64,000 nucleotides of DNA from Pochonia chlamydosporia 170 (lineage: Eukaryota > Ascomycota > Sordariomycetes > Hypocreales > Clavicipitaceae), in the NCBI RefSeq assembly GCF_001653235.2, contig NC_035793.1, forward strand, positions 4,030,001 to 4,094,000, written 5' to 3'. The notes under the pieces were generated by a model that ran no database searches, was not told the origin of the DNA, and saw only the letters and a list, made by a program, of their open reading frames with translations. Below are positions 13,178-24,363 of the stretch, piece after piece. Both the position numbers and the translations under genes were made by a program. Every line of letters begins with the position of its first letter. The first letter of the stretch is position 1.

Positions 13178-15761
13178 TCACACAATACCCCTCTTGGTAT
13201 CTTTGGCGATTAATCCCGTCAGGCTCTTCTCGGGTCTAGGATAGTCAGGGCGGCCACCCAGCACGTCCACAACATCACGCATCGCAAGCCAGTGAGCAGC
13301 CTTGGGTCGTCTGTTGGGCCAGTCGGTACCCTGCTCCTCCAACGCCTTCATCGGCGTAAAAACAACTTCGGAGCCTTGGATACCAATAACTGAGGTGCTG
13401 TTGGGATCCTTCTTGACACGGTTGTGCGCATTGCAGCCATAGTCCTCCAGGTGCTGAATGCACTTGATTGCCAATCTGACCGCTCGGCATCGATCCATGG
13501 GCGACGGAACACCGCCCTGTTGGACGTGTCCGGGAATGCTTTCACGGCTTTCAAAGCGGTCGTGCGCTTCCTCACGGATGATATTGGCAATAAGCTTCGC
13601 GTCGTAGACCTTGCTGGCCTTTTCATTAACTAAGATGAGACGGCCGGCGCGTGACTGTCCACGATCGTTTTTGAAAACCTGTTTGAGATGGTTGACATCG
13701 GCGTTGAGCATGGAGAGACTGATACCCTCTTCGGGAATGTAGACCGCCGAGGCGCCTACACTGAGTCCGCTGAGCGTAGCAATATATCCGCACCGGCCAC
13801 CCTGTGTCTCAATCACGAAAACTCGTCGGCGGGTAGCAGAGGCTGACTGCTTGATTTTGTCGCAGTAGCCCACCAGCTCGTTCAAGCACGTGTCGGACCC
13901 AAGAGAATATTCGGTGCCTGGGACATTGTTGGAGATGGTCGCCGGCAGCAGGCAGACTGGGATGCAGAGCGAAGGGTACTGATCCCTAGCCTTTCGTAAC
14001 TGCGCTACGGAGTGGAAGGCTTCAAAGCCACCGACAATGAAGAGAGCATCAAATTCGTATTGCTCAATCAGGTTGGCAATCAGTTCCATGCCAGATTCTT
14101 CAGGCAGTTCACGGTTTGTGCCAATCTCAGAGCCACCTTTGCTCGCCCACCCATCTACCTCTAGCCAGTCGAATGGTCGAACTGAACCAAGGGGCTTATC
14201 ATCGTGGTGGCGTGCAAACCCTGCAAATCCGTTATGAATAGCAATAGGCTCGTGTCCTCTGCTAATGCAGTAGGCGACTGCTGCTCGCACCGCTGCGTTC
14301 ATACCGCCGGCCGGAGCACCCACGTTGATGAAACCAACCTTCATGCGCTGCAGAGTGCCATGTTAGCATTCGTATGCTTTAGGGGCAATAGTGAGTTGTT
14401 GCACTTACACTCTTTTGGGGCAGTTTGTGGTCATCAATCATGACGTTCGTCGTTGTAATATAAGAGTTGTATTGGTCGGCAAACTCGGCATCACGCAGTG
14501 ACATAGCTTTCTCAAAGTCCTTTGCATCGACGGCAGTTGCCACTTCTTTAGTCTCTTGCACAGCCTTCATCAACGGCTTTCGCACAATCTTGTTCTCGTT
14601 CATAGCGATGAAGCAAGTCTCTGTCTCCGGGGTCGCTTCCAAGACGGCATGGACAGCTTCTACACCCTGGAGCGTAGCGAGCACCCGGTCGTAGGCAACT
14701 GCGGTGCCTCCACGCTGAACATGACCCAGAGTCGTGATGCGAGTGTCGAGGCCAAGACCATTCTCAGATTTGTCTGCCAGGAGGTCCTTGATTTCTTCGG
14801 GAGTAATCTTGTTGCCATCCTTGTCACGAGCGCCCTCGGCGACAATGACAATGGTCTTGCGCTTGCCGAGTTGGCGATGTCTGTCAACAACTACTCGCAT
14901 GTCTTCTCTCCAGTCGTGCTCTTGGGGACGCTCGGGGATGAAGACAAAGTCAGCGCCTGTCGCAACACCAGCCAGCAGAGCCAACCAGCCACAATGCCGT
15001 CCCATAACTTCGATGACGAAAGCGCGCGAGTGTGACGAGGCAGTAGCCTCAATATAGTCAACCATTTCACAGATTCGGGACAGGGCAGAGTAGCAACCGA
15101 CGGTGGCGTCAGTACCGGAAAGGTCGTTGTCAATGGAGCCAACAATGCCGACAATGTTGAGGTGCTTATAAGAAGCAATTTGGTCCTTGGAGAGCTCGCC
15201 GTTCCTCACCAGCTCGTCCAGCAATGACGGCCATTCAGATCGGAACCTGTCAGCGCCAGTAAGTGAGCCATCTCCTCCACAGATAATCAAGGCGTCAATT
15301 CCATTGAGAACCATGTTTTTGGCAGCTGTCAATCGCCCCGGTCGTTCGTAAAATGCCATGCATCGAGCTGTTCCAATGAGGGTACCTCCCTCAGAAAGCC
15401 AGCCTCGAACGTCGTGCCATTCCATCTGCTTGATAAAGTCGCCTCCCCGCACCAAGCCCTCATATCCTTCGTAGACGGCGAAAGCATCGCAGCCCATGTG
15501 AATTGCTGTTCGCACAACGGCTCGAACAACGCCATTCATGCCTGGGGAGTCACCCCCAGAGGTCATGACGGCAATCTTCTTTTTGGGAGCCATGGCTGCT
15601 GGTGAGAGAGCTCGCGAGGGAGTTGTTAGGGTCGATACCGTAGCGGACGAGCCGAGCCTTGCGAAAAGAGCTCGCCAAAGGGTATTAAGAATGGTTCGGA
15701 ACGGAGCAAAAAGGATGTCGACAGGTTGTGCGAAGAATTGCAGGTACGGCGAGATAGGCAT
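13178..15761 (-). CDS. PFK1: ATP-dependent 6-phosphofructokinase, two-domain fungal type
   Basis: Phosphorylates fructose 6-phosphate to the 1,6-bisphosphate, the main control point of glycolysis, in the cytosol. The model has two exons, 15761-14409 and 14347-13178, giving 840 aa. The N-terminal catalytic half has GGDGSLTGA (about 162-170), the catalytic [11 protein letters not shown] (about 208-218) and MGRHCGW. The C-terminal regulatory half repeats the fold with [11 protein letters not shown] and [14 protein letters not shown]. The intron falls between the halves. The first ATG adds a 56-residue hydrophobic/amphipathic leader before [18 protein letters not shown]. The second ATG (Met57, base 15593) sits in a strong CCATGG context and would give a conventional 784-aa enzyme, so the true start is open. 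The gene could be one of two paralogous subunits. Confidence 0.93.
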
Positions 15762-17499
15762 TTAAAGGGTCATATCAATAGTAGCAGCCAACAGGGAAAT
15801 GGAGGCGTTAAAAGGAAAGTCAAATGTAGGTGTCCAAAGTCAATGCCAAGGAAACAACACAGCCCAGCCGTTTTTGTTTGCAGAAGCTTAGCTGAGGTGG
15901 GAGGAAATGGTGGGTGGGTGAGGCGGACAGCTTGCTTGAGGGTGGTTTGGTAAAGTCAAGACAAGTCAAGGCAAGTCTGGTCCGATTGTCTCGATGTTGC
16001 TCAAGTGAGGGGCACAGACTTCCTTTTTGGAACAAAAGATCTCAACAGGATCACGTACAACGAGAAGGACACATCTTTGAAAAAAAAAAAATACGACTGA
16101 TCTAGCTATTTTCTCTAGTATCACAGGAAATGAAGAATTTCCCTTATCAATTGCATTACAGAACAGGCAAACGAGCCATTATCGGCTTCACCTAGACAGT
16201 TCAACTTTTTTTTAGCCCTTGTCGTCGCGGGGCCACACCTTGCAATCTGTTAGTGTGGCATATTACGTTGGGAAGAGCTGTCATCAGCTTAGCTCTCTGC
16301 TATGACAGGCTGCACGGCACCCTGGGGACATGGGAGATCAATAGAAGGCCGATTGACTGAGCTGATCCCTGTCGGTGACGACGGATCAGTGCAAGGGCAT
16401 CCATCACCTTGAAGCGCCACTCAACATTGAAGGCGACAAGAGCAGCCAAAGTTGCTGGAGACAGACGCCAAAGCCCCATCCAACCCATCTCCATGACCGG
16501 GCCGGTATTCGAGCAATTAACAATGGATGGGCGGCGTCCATGGGTAGGCGGAGGGTCCGGGAAACCACTACAGGGACGAATGCCTTCTGGAGATTCTCGA
16601 CTTGGAGATGGGTGAGGCTTTTTGTTGGAATATGCGACAATGGATCTCCGGGCCATTGCTCGGTCTCAATGTGGCTGCCCGCCCCTCCGTTCAATGTTTT
16701 AATGCTGGTGACCATACAGAGCACGATACAGTGAAGAAGTCGGCAGGTCGGAGGACTGCCATCCCGACCATCGGTGCACTTGTGGATGATGAAATCCCAT
16801 CAAATGCAAGTCATAGACATGATGCCTCCAGTCCCTGTGCAAAGTAATTGTCCTCCCTTGTGTGCAAATATGTCCTCGGTCAACATACCACAATCCTTCA
16901 CCAACAATACATTCCTGACCACCCTGCTCCGGCGTCCCATCATGTACATGGCGCGGAGTGACCTGGTTACTGAACATTGACGCTGGTTTGTTGCCTTCCG
17001 GAATGTCAACCACTTGTCCCCGACATGATTCACCTCTGTCAAGAACGAAACATGAACAGCCGATCGACTGCGTTCAAACAGGTCGTATCCTAGACAGCAC
17101 TGTATCACATGTAAAACCATTAACACGGTAATCGCTTCCAAAGCCAGGCGTAATACATATTCAGTATTCCCCAGACAGTCTGGTATGCTACCCTGCAACA
17201 CTCGATGGAAAGTTGAAGATGTCAACTGTCCTGGTGGGGGCGACTGTGGCACAGGCACTCAGTTGAGGATCCGTACCAGCCACAGATCGCCTCTCATGCC
17301 ATTGACTAGAGTCCCAGCCAGCCCCGCGAGGCTGATGTTAACTGCAAACTTCAATCTACAAATCTTAACCAATGAAAACAAAATAAAACCGCTTGCAATA
17401 GCTTTCCAAACCCCGACTCCTTGCACGTCGATATAATACTATAGACTGCCCACGGATGCGTAGTATTATCTACTCTGCACCACCTAGGTGACGCCAGCC
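15762..17499. other. Divergent intergenic region between PFK and MED17
   Basis: About 1.7 kb between two genes transcribed away from each other, so it should hold both promoters. It contains an A run near 16080 and scattered short frames of no recognisable family. No RNA gene was seen. Confidence 0.6.
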
Positions 17500-19503
17500 A
17501 TGACCTCGTCTGATGGCCCGCCATTATCCTTGCGACCCTTCCCAGTCGCCGACAAGGCACCCAAGAACCTCGCCGAATTCATTGCTCGTGTCAATACCCA
17601 GCCAGGAGGGTTTCGCGATGTATCCGAGAGCAAACTCCAAGATGAAATCAAATCAAGGGAAAACCTCAACGGGGGCGACTCGGATCAGGACGATGTGGAC
17701 ATGTCGGACGGAGGAGGCGTCGACGACGAGCCCGTCAAAGACGTAGCCGCTGCGCGCATGGAGGTTTTGAAGAATATAGAGTGAGCAGCCTAGTCACAAT
17801 TTCGTGAACCTACATTCGTATAGCTTACCGCGGAGAACAGGATTGCGAGTAACACCGCCATGTTGACTCTCGATTCGCTCTCGCTGCTTCTGTCGAAACA
17901 AAGCCCAACACAGGCTGGCCTGACCCTCTCCCAGCAGTTACGAGAAATGGTGGGAATTGGAACCTTGGGTGCCGACAAATTAGACGAACCGATAATACGC
18001 GCCAACAAGGAAAGGGATGATGAAGAAGTGGCCACCGGGTGGACGTTGATGCAGATTAACCAGGCTCGGGACGCGGCGGAGGAAGCTGGGAGGCTGTTGC
18101 AGCGAGAAGTCGAGGCTGAGAGCAAATACTGGGAGGATGTTGTAGCAGTAAAAACGTCCGGCTGGTCCATTTGCAGAGTGCCCCAAGAGCGACATACCCT
18201 CGGCGTAAAGTTTGGGTTTTCTGAAGGTATGCTGCCCTACGCCTACTCCTCGCCTCGTTTTCTACGATTTGCATGCTAACTCACCCAAGCGGCCCCAGAG
18301 TTCAAAAACAATGGCCTGGCGCCAATGAGAAGAGGCGATGGCGGCTCAGTAGAGCTTGATCTCGGACGACTAGGTGGCATATCAGAGGGCTTACTAGTCA
18401 CCTATGAGAGAGACGGCAAAGTTGTTGGACGATCTGTTCCCCGTCGACGCTCCAACGACGACAGTTCATTGGAATCTCGGGTTCTCGAAGCTCGAAATAC
18501 CATCTTTTCTCAGGAGCTCTGGCACGAACTGACCCGCGAAGCTCGCACGTTAGCAGCATACGGCGTCCGACCAGAGGGCTCAACATTGACCTGCTCTGTT
18601 GATGGCTCCTCCAAGATCATTCTTGAACTTCTACCGCTTGATTCATGCCCGGCAGCCGACGATTCCTTACCCGACAACACTATTGCAGAAACAATCTTCA
18701 TCTCACTCCACATCCTGCTCAGCTACGCCCATCGATACAATGAGCTCATGAGAATTCGCCCCATACCACCACACATCTCTAGATCTCGCGGGCAGCAACT
18801 TTACGCGCTACTCCGCCCCGTTATCGCCCGCATGGCATCCATCCGCTCCGTTCACTCATGCACAACATACATTGGCTCCATCGTCACAGCTCTCCAAAAG
18901 GCCGGGCTGCCATCCTCATTTACTCTCAAAACCACACAATCTTCCGTCACCGATGCTACATCACAAGGACCAAATCAGCAAACCGGTGCCCAATCCCTCG
19001 TCCGCAACATCCTCCAACCAATAGAGTACAATATCATCTTTACTATCCTCCCAGATACACCGGTTACAATCCGTGGCCGAACGTTTCTCTTCCCTGTTAC
19101 CACAACATTTTACCACGTCGCACTACCGCCTTCCTCCGCTTTACAGGATCTCTGCGCCCCCTATTCGGACGGATACTCCGACACCAAGGGCCTCTTCAGC
19201 TACCTCCGTACTGCGACAGAACGGGCCATCACACTACACGCCCTGAATACGTTATCCTCGTCACCGAACCCAACTATATCTAAATGGATACAGAGCGGTA
19301 TCTCAATCCAGGACCCCGAGGATGATTCTCGCGCGCTACAATTCACGATAGAGGATGACCCTGTAGCACTGGTAGTGACTAGTGCTCCTACGCCTAATCA
19401 CACAGGCGACGCAAACTCGTGGAAGTATTCAACCCAACCAGACAGCGAGTCTACCAAGCTCGAGGAATTGGTGGCTCGGGAAGCAAATCGGCCTAGATCC
19501 TAG
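17500..19503 (+). CDS. MED17: Mediator of RNA polymerase II transcription subunit 17
   Basis: Scaffold subunit of the Mediator head module (Srb4 in yeast), which links activators to RNA polymerase II in the nucleus. The model joins exons 17500-17780, 17841-18226 and 18290-19503, giving 626 aa, within the fungal Med17 range. The N-terminus MTSSDGPPLSLRPFPV is followed by an acidic linker (DSDQDDVDMSDGGG). A central helical region follows with a heptad-like stretch (LMQINQARDAAEEAGRLL), then SGWSICRVPQERHTLGVKFG and GLVTYERDG-like sequence. The long C-terminal part includes ELWHELTREARTLAAYGVR, characteristic of fungal Med17. Both introns use GTGAGC/GTATGC donors and keep frame. The start is the first ATG in the frame. 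Confidence 0.93.
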
Positions 19504-19797
19504 GGAGATCACGAATCGGCAGCCGTTTCAGAGCAGGAAGGTACACCCGACAGTATAGATGATGTAATACGAGAAAGCTCCCTCGACGAGGTGGCTGATG
19601 TCTTTTTCTGAAAGTGAAGACAAGGCGAAGCTGTAGTTAATATACCCACGATTATGAATCGCTTATCGGAACTGTGGGGATCGCACGATAAAGCTAGCTG
19701 GACGTAAGAGCCGTCACAATCATTTGATAGGTGTGACACTATCATGACAATAAAATACATGTGTTAAAAACAACTCTGTGCCTTCTGTGACTGGGGT

Positions 19798-19803
19798 TAT
19801 AAT
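19798..19803 (+). promoter_or_regulatory. TATA box 28 nt upstream of truncated 5S copy
   Basis: TATAAT starts exactly 28 nt before the first base of the truncated 5S copy. The complete 5S gene has TATAAG at the same distance. This matches the upstream TATA-like element of filamentous-fungal 5S genes, so the truncated copy seems to have kept a native 5' flank. Confidence 0.5.
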
Positions 19804-19825
19804 GCGATTTGTGCGTATAGCAGGT

Positions 19826-19864
19826 ACATATGACCATAGCCGCATGAAAAATCTGGATCCCGTC
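19826..19864 (+). pseudogene. Truncated 5S rRNA gene (first 39 nt only)
   Basis: Positions 19826-19864 are identical over 39 nt to the first 39 nt of the complete 5S gene at 26259. Identity stops abruptly at GATCCCGTC, and downstream sequence is unrelated. The internal promoter boxes A and C in the missing part are absent, so it cannot be a working Pol III gene. The sequences just upstream differ between the two copies except for a TATA at -28. That suggests two separate 5S loci, one of which lost or had replaced its 3' two thirds. 5S pseudogenes with replaced 3' parts have been described in Aspergillus nidulans (from memory). Confidence 0.85.
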
Positions 19865-20173
19865 AAGCTCGTGTCCGGGGGTTTGATGCCTCCAATATAG
19901 AGGAGTGTGCCTCCAAAAATGGAGGATGTGAAGTCTGTTTTTGGAGGATAGAGAACAAAAGGTTACATTAATGGAGGCGCCTCTACCGCGGAGCTGCCGT
20001 ATGATTGCCTCGTCTCCCATTTCAGCCAACAAGGACAGCGCTGTCCGATAGGGAACAGGGGCGGCACCCTTGGAACGACACCACCGTGGTGCCGGCACCG
20101 ACCCAATTGAACTTTACACCAAGTTCGACTACTGATTGGACAATACTCTTGCTCCAGTCCCTTACTGTATATC

Positions 20174-20468
20174 GTGTTCGTTACAAAGGCTGTTTGCCTT
20201 AGTATCCCACGGTAACCTACCGTAATAGAGCTAATAACTAGCCTTATACAATAAATTGCCTTCTATTATTTAAGGCAAGCGCTCAACTGTGTAAGGTGCA
20301 CGGGGGCGCATGCCCCCCTCTGACACCACTCACGCGTCGGAACTATATCGCTCCTCCTTAGCTGGCGTCTCACACATTCAGATGTGTGAGAGCAAGCTTT
20401 AGTCTTGAATACAACGTACCTTACTGCTGCTACCTAGCTTTATCCTTGTGATTACAGTGCTCGTTACA
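20174..20468. repeat. Possible solo-LTR or MITE-like remnant bounded by 12-nt direct repeats
   Basis: GTGTTCGTTACA at 20174-20185 and GTGCTCGTTACA at 20457-20468 differ by one base and bound about 270 nt. Between them are two hairpins: GGGGGC/GCCCCC near 20303-20318, and CTCACACAT/ATGTGTGAG near 20370-20391. On the minus strand the unit begins TGTAACGAGCAC, in the style of an LTR start. No open frame, primer site or matching second LTR is present. A decayed solo LTR or small non-autonomous element is likely but unproven. Confidence 0.35.
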
Positions 20469-20499
20469 TTCTGCCCTTTTCCCTGCGAACTAAGAGCAT

Positions 20500-20569
20500 C
20501 TCTATTTTTAGCTTTATAGGGATTAGCAGTTTGCTCTTTAATAGCTTTATAAACCTAATTGCAATAGAG
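20500..20569. repeat. Short imperfect inverted repeat
   Basis: CTCTATT at 20500 and AATAGAG at 20563-20569 form terminal inverted repeats around an AT-rich 70-nt unit with TAGCTTTATA repeated inside. It may be a fragment of a small DNA transposon. The evidence is only this symmetry. Confidence 0.2.
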
Positions 20570-21125
20570 AAAATTGGCTAGAAATACTATATTATGTTTA
20601 TCTGCTTACTAGGCGTTTGGTTGCTTGTCTTCTGGTTTGGCTACCTAGAGGCACAAGTTGTTAGCTTGGAGAAAGTTAGTGCTATCTTTAATGGTGCTGG
20701 GATGCGAGATGAGGTAGCGGATAAGGTGCAAAAGTCAAAGGTACAGTACAATAGCCAAACGTGGGGAAGCACAACAAGGTCGAGCATGTCTCTGGTGCAG
20801 GGAAGAAGTCGGAGGAGGCGAGCTATTCGAGGTAAAACTGCAATCATAGCTTCTACGGCGAAAAGTATTACCAATTTAGGGGTTATTTACAGATATTAAA
20901 ATAGTGTATTATTCCCCTCTTAGTAATTTTATGCGGCTAAGATTATAAAATTGCTTAAAAATCATTAGCCTATATCGTCAGAGAGATGTCGGTCGAAGAA
21001 ATTGCAAGTGTCAGTCGCTGCGGCCGGAGTAATTATATTTGTGGAGGGCAGGTCAAGAATTTACCCTTGCTATTGCTAACGGCTAGGGCCACGCCAAAAC
21101 CGAAGCCTGTGGGCGCAGCACAAGG

Positions 21126-24100
21126 TCAGGATTTGGAGCCAAACATGCTGCCAGGGCCTGATACTTTCGAAGTAGTAGAAGAAGCTCCGCCAAATAAGCT
21201 CCCAGTGCTGGAGGCTATGGGTGTAGCAGTAGATTGGGGTTCCGAACCAAATGGACTACTAGAACCAAAACTGAAACCATAGGGCGTAGTGGAAGATGGA
21301 GTTCCACCGTATAATCCCCCAGTGCTGGAGGCTATGGGTGTAGCAGTAGATTGGGGTTCCGAACCAAATGGACTACTAGAACCAAAGCTGAAACCATAGG
21401 GCGTAGTGGAAGATGGAGTTCCACCGTATAATCCCCCATTGCTAGGTTTTGCCGATGCAGTTGTAGATTGGGATTTCGAACCAAGCCTAACTATGTTGCC
21501 AGAACCTGAACTTTTCGATGTAGTTGAAGAAGCTCCACTAGACAAGCCTCCAGTGCCAGAGGTTATTGGTGCAGCAGTAGGTTGGGGTTTCGAATCAAAT
21601 AGACCAACAGAACTAGAGCAATTCGACACAGTGGAAGATTGATCTCCTCCAGTTAGACCCCCATTGCTGGAGGCTGTCCCTAGAGTAAGTGTCAGTACGG
21701 TTTGCAGATGAGCTAGACTAGAATAAACTGCGAAGCGCTCCATTTCTATTCCACTAGAGCCAGATCTGCTGATATTCGCGGCTTGCTGATATGATATGAG
21801 GGCTGAAACAAGGGGTGTGGACTTGCCTTGTGCAACCGATGGGCCTGCCGGGAGTTTGATCAAAGGAGATGCCGGCATTGTGGATGATGTGGACAATATG
21901 AGCGATGTGGAATCCAAGGATGACCCCGTCGCAGGAAGCAGCAAGGGCATGTGTGAAGCTGCCGATTTGGCTGGTGCTGTAGAAGTAGACATCGAGGCTA
22001 CAGGGAGTCAGCGTATTGATCCATCATATCACTCTCCTCCTGACTCGGGCTTACCCGCCATGCTTTTACCTCCAATACTAGACTGAAATATTGCCTTTGA
22101 GGATGGCACAACTGCATCCAGGCGACTTAGCATTGCAACAACTTATACCAAGGCCAATCTTGTCCAGGCTTACCAGTTACGCCTCTGGGTTTGTATTTGC
22201 GGCACTGTTCGAGGCCTTCGCGTAAGACGATGGTTTCCTCTTTGAGTTGATCTCTACGTGCCTGGGCATCTTCCGCTTCGGCCGCTAGCTCTCTGATTCT
22301 CTCTTCACCCATTTTGTCAACCTTGGTTGGTGTGAGAATGTCTGGTAAATTCCGAATAAGACAGCTTTCTATGGCTAGGTTGATGACAGTGTCCGTAAAT
22401 GTTCGTCGAGACATCTTTATAGATTAGCCAGATGTGTGAACTCCCATGGGAGATGGCTCTGTGTTGAAATTCCTACCTCGTAATACGCCAGCATCATATC
22501 AATGATCTTTTCCGTTCCAAATTGCCCTCCATCGACCGTTTCAAGGGTAGAGGTGGCTTCCTCTAGCATGTCTCTTTTGAGTCTCTTGAATTCGGCAACA
22601 TCTGTCTGATTTGTCCGATTCTCTGGCATCTCGGCCAACCGTTCCGCCAGACGCTTGACAGTTCGACTCATAACCATTTGGCGAAACTCGACATCCAGAG
22701 GCATGCCGTAGCCTCTCAGATATGGCTGCAGAAGTTCCTCCAGCTTGTCCGTCAGAAGCTTCTCCTTTGCAGCAAAGAATGGATCCACGCAGCCGCAAAG
22801 GATGGCCTCAGTAGTCGGGTTCCCGTCGGACTGACCGACGATGTGGCGAAACAGGTGGTCAACAAAAGCTTTTGCCACGAGCGTAACCTGCTTAAGGTGG
22901 AACGCTGCAATATCCTTCCAGGGTGAGGCATATGTCTGGAATAGTTGGATGATAAGATCCGTGTTGGAGGAGCCCGGGAATTCACAGCCTTGATTGGCGG
23001 CGGCTCGACCCTCCAGAAGCGACCTGAGGGCCTCCCTACTGATGGACTCGGGTTCGGGGAAGTCGTACGGGTACTCCTGAAGGAAGTTTTGGAGGAATTC
23101 TGGCGCTGTGGGTGGCGTATCTTCCCAATCGTGGCCAGGCGCAATGGCAAGCCGGGACCCCTTTGTCGCCAGCACATAGTCAAAGGCACGATTGAAATTT
23201 CTCAACTGGGCCCGTAGCTTGTGGTTTGTATCCCCTAAATCGCCAAAGAACGGATCGTTGTATCGGCCATAGATTGCATCCCACACCAGCTTTTGAAACT
23301 TTTGTGAGATGTTGAGAAGAAATGACCGCATCTCCTGAGAGCTTGACCTCGATGGCCCCAGTTGGTCGAGTTCTTCTTGTCTCTCCCTAAGCTTTCCTTC
23401 TATATCGTCAATCACCGCAGGCAAGTTCTGCCGAATATGGTTATACAGCACCTTGCTTAGCTTTTTACGCAGACTACCAATCCCACGATCATCCCTTGGA
23501 ATCGCTGCCCAAGCAGTCGTCTCAAAAAAGCTTGCTTCAGTGGCGTCACGAGTGTCCAAGGCATCCTCATCCTCTGCCCTATTACGCAAGACGTGCCATC
23601 CAAGTTTGAGCTTATGTGCGCTCTCTTGATTTCTTGCTAGTTGTATATAGTTACGTTCCTCGAATGTTCCCTGCCGCGTAAGATCAGGCTTGGTAATGAC
23701 ACCCAGAGTTCGCTCGCGGTTTGGGTCATGTTCCTTGACCTTTTTTAGAGCGATATGATTGGCGAGATGGTTGCTAGCCGTAACGACAACTAGAATTATG
23801 CTGTTTTTCTGCCTCATATAGCTTTCCACAAGCTGGTCGACCGTTTTCTTGCCTTGCATGGACTGATTTGCTGTCTCAACGTGATATAGCCCTGGGAGGT
23901 CCACGAGAGTTAGTGGATACATGTTTGGCCCTTCAATCTCTAGCCGCAAAATATCCTTGGAAAAGTCTCTGCCTGTGGAAGCTATCCCCATGGATTCTTT
24001 GGCCTCTTTAATAATGCCAGGGAGGTCATCCTCGCTAAATCCCACCCTCCGTATTGTCTGGGATGGCTTAGACTTGTCGTCAAATCGAACACTAACATCC

Positions 24101-24363
24101 ACACGGGTCTGCTTTGCCTGGCGAAGGACAATCTCCGTTGCAAATCTCGTACAGACGTCTCCCTTTACGGGGAAGCGGACATGAGAAACAGCCTCTAGAA
24201 CAGATGATTTTCCTGCTGATTGTTCACCAACAACAATAATCTGCGGGAGGTTGACGATCTTGCCGACCCCGCAGGTTGTGAGCTTGTCTGTTAGTTCATG
24301 AAGCTTTCTTGCCTCAGTAGTGTTAAGTTGGTCTAGCACAGAAGAGTCTAATGAAACCGCCAT
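21126..24363 (-). CDS. Mx-like dynamin-family GTPase with FG-repeat C-terminal tail
   Basis: Large GTPase of the dynamin/Mx superfamily, which assembles on membranes or other scaffolds. The model has exons 24363-22477, 22414-22181, 22082-22055 and 21997-21126, giving 1006 aa. Visible motifs: P-loop GEQSAGKSS (46-54), G3 DLPG (155-158), G4 TKPD (224-227), a long stalk, and a GED-type helix (about 630-707, SRRTFTDTVINLAIES). It lacks the PH and proline-rich domains of endocytic dynamin, like Mx proteins. The last about 300 residues are Ser/Gly/Thr-rich with six FG dipeptides (SLFGGAS, FSFGSSSPFG twice, SMFGSKS), as in nucleoporins. The fusion depends on a GTAACT donor after GGC at 22181. A GTAAGC donor 7 nt downstream would give a stop at once, and the FG part would then be a separate gene starting at 22061. 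ATG 24363 is preferred over the in-frame 24456. Confidence 0.75.
21204..21437. repeat. 117-bp tandem duplication in the FG-tail exon
   Basis: Two copies, 21204-21320 and 21321-21437, are almost identical (one A/G difference noticed). Each encodes 39 residues including GGLYGGTPSSTTP and FSFGSSSPFGSEPQ. The unit is a multiple of three, so frame is kept. The near-identity implies a recent or homogenised duplication. Confidence 0.9.

Larger units (their letters stand above)
19504..21125. other. Relic-like spacer downstream of MED17
   Basis: About 1.6 kb without a convincing gene and patchy in composition. It holds a truncated 5S rRNA copy (19826-19864), a cluster of CCTCCA/TGGAGG words (about 19890-19990), a pair of 12-nt direct repeats 283 nt apart, and hairpins. 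The second half is AT-rich. A 101-codon frame at 20594-20899 starts with a hydrophobic stretch but matches nothing I know. The whole looks like eroded mobile-element sequence; this is inference. Confidence 0.5.

Noticed and set aside
20594..20899. 101-codon frame with a hydrophobic start (possible small secreted protein)
   Set aside because: No clean signal cleavage pattern, lies in relic-like AT-rich DNA, and an equally open frame lies on the other strand.
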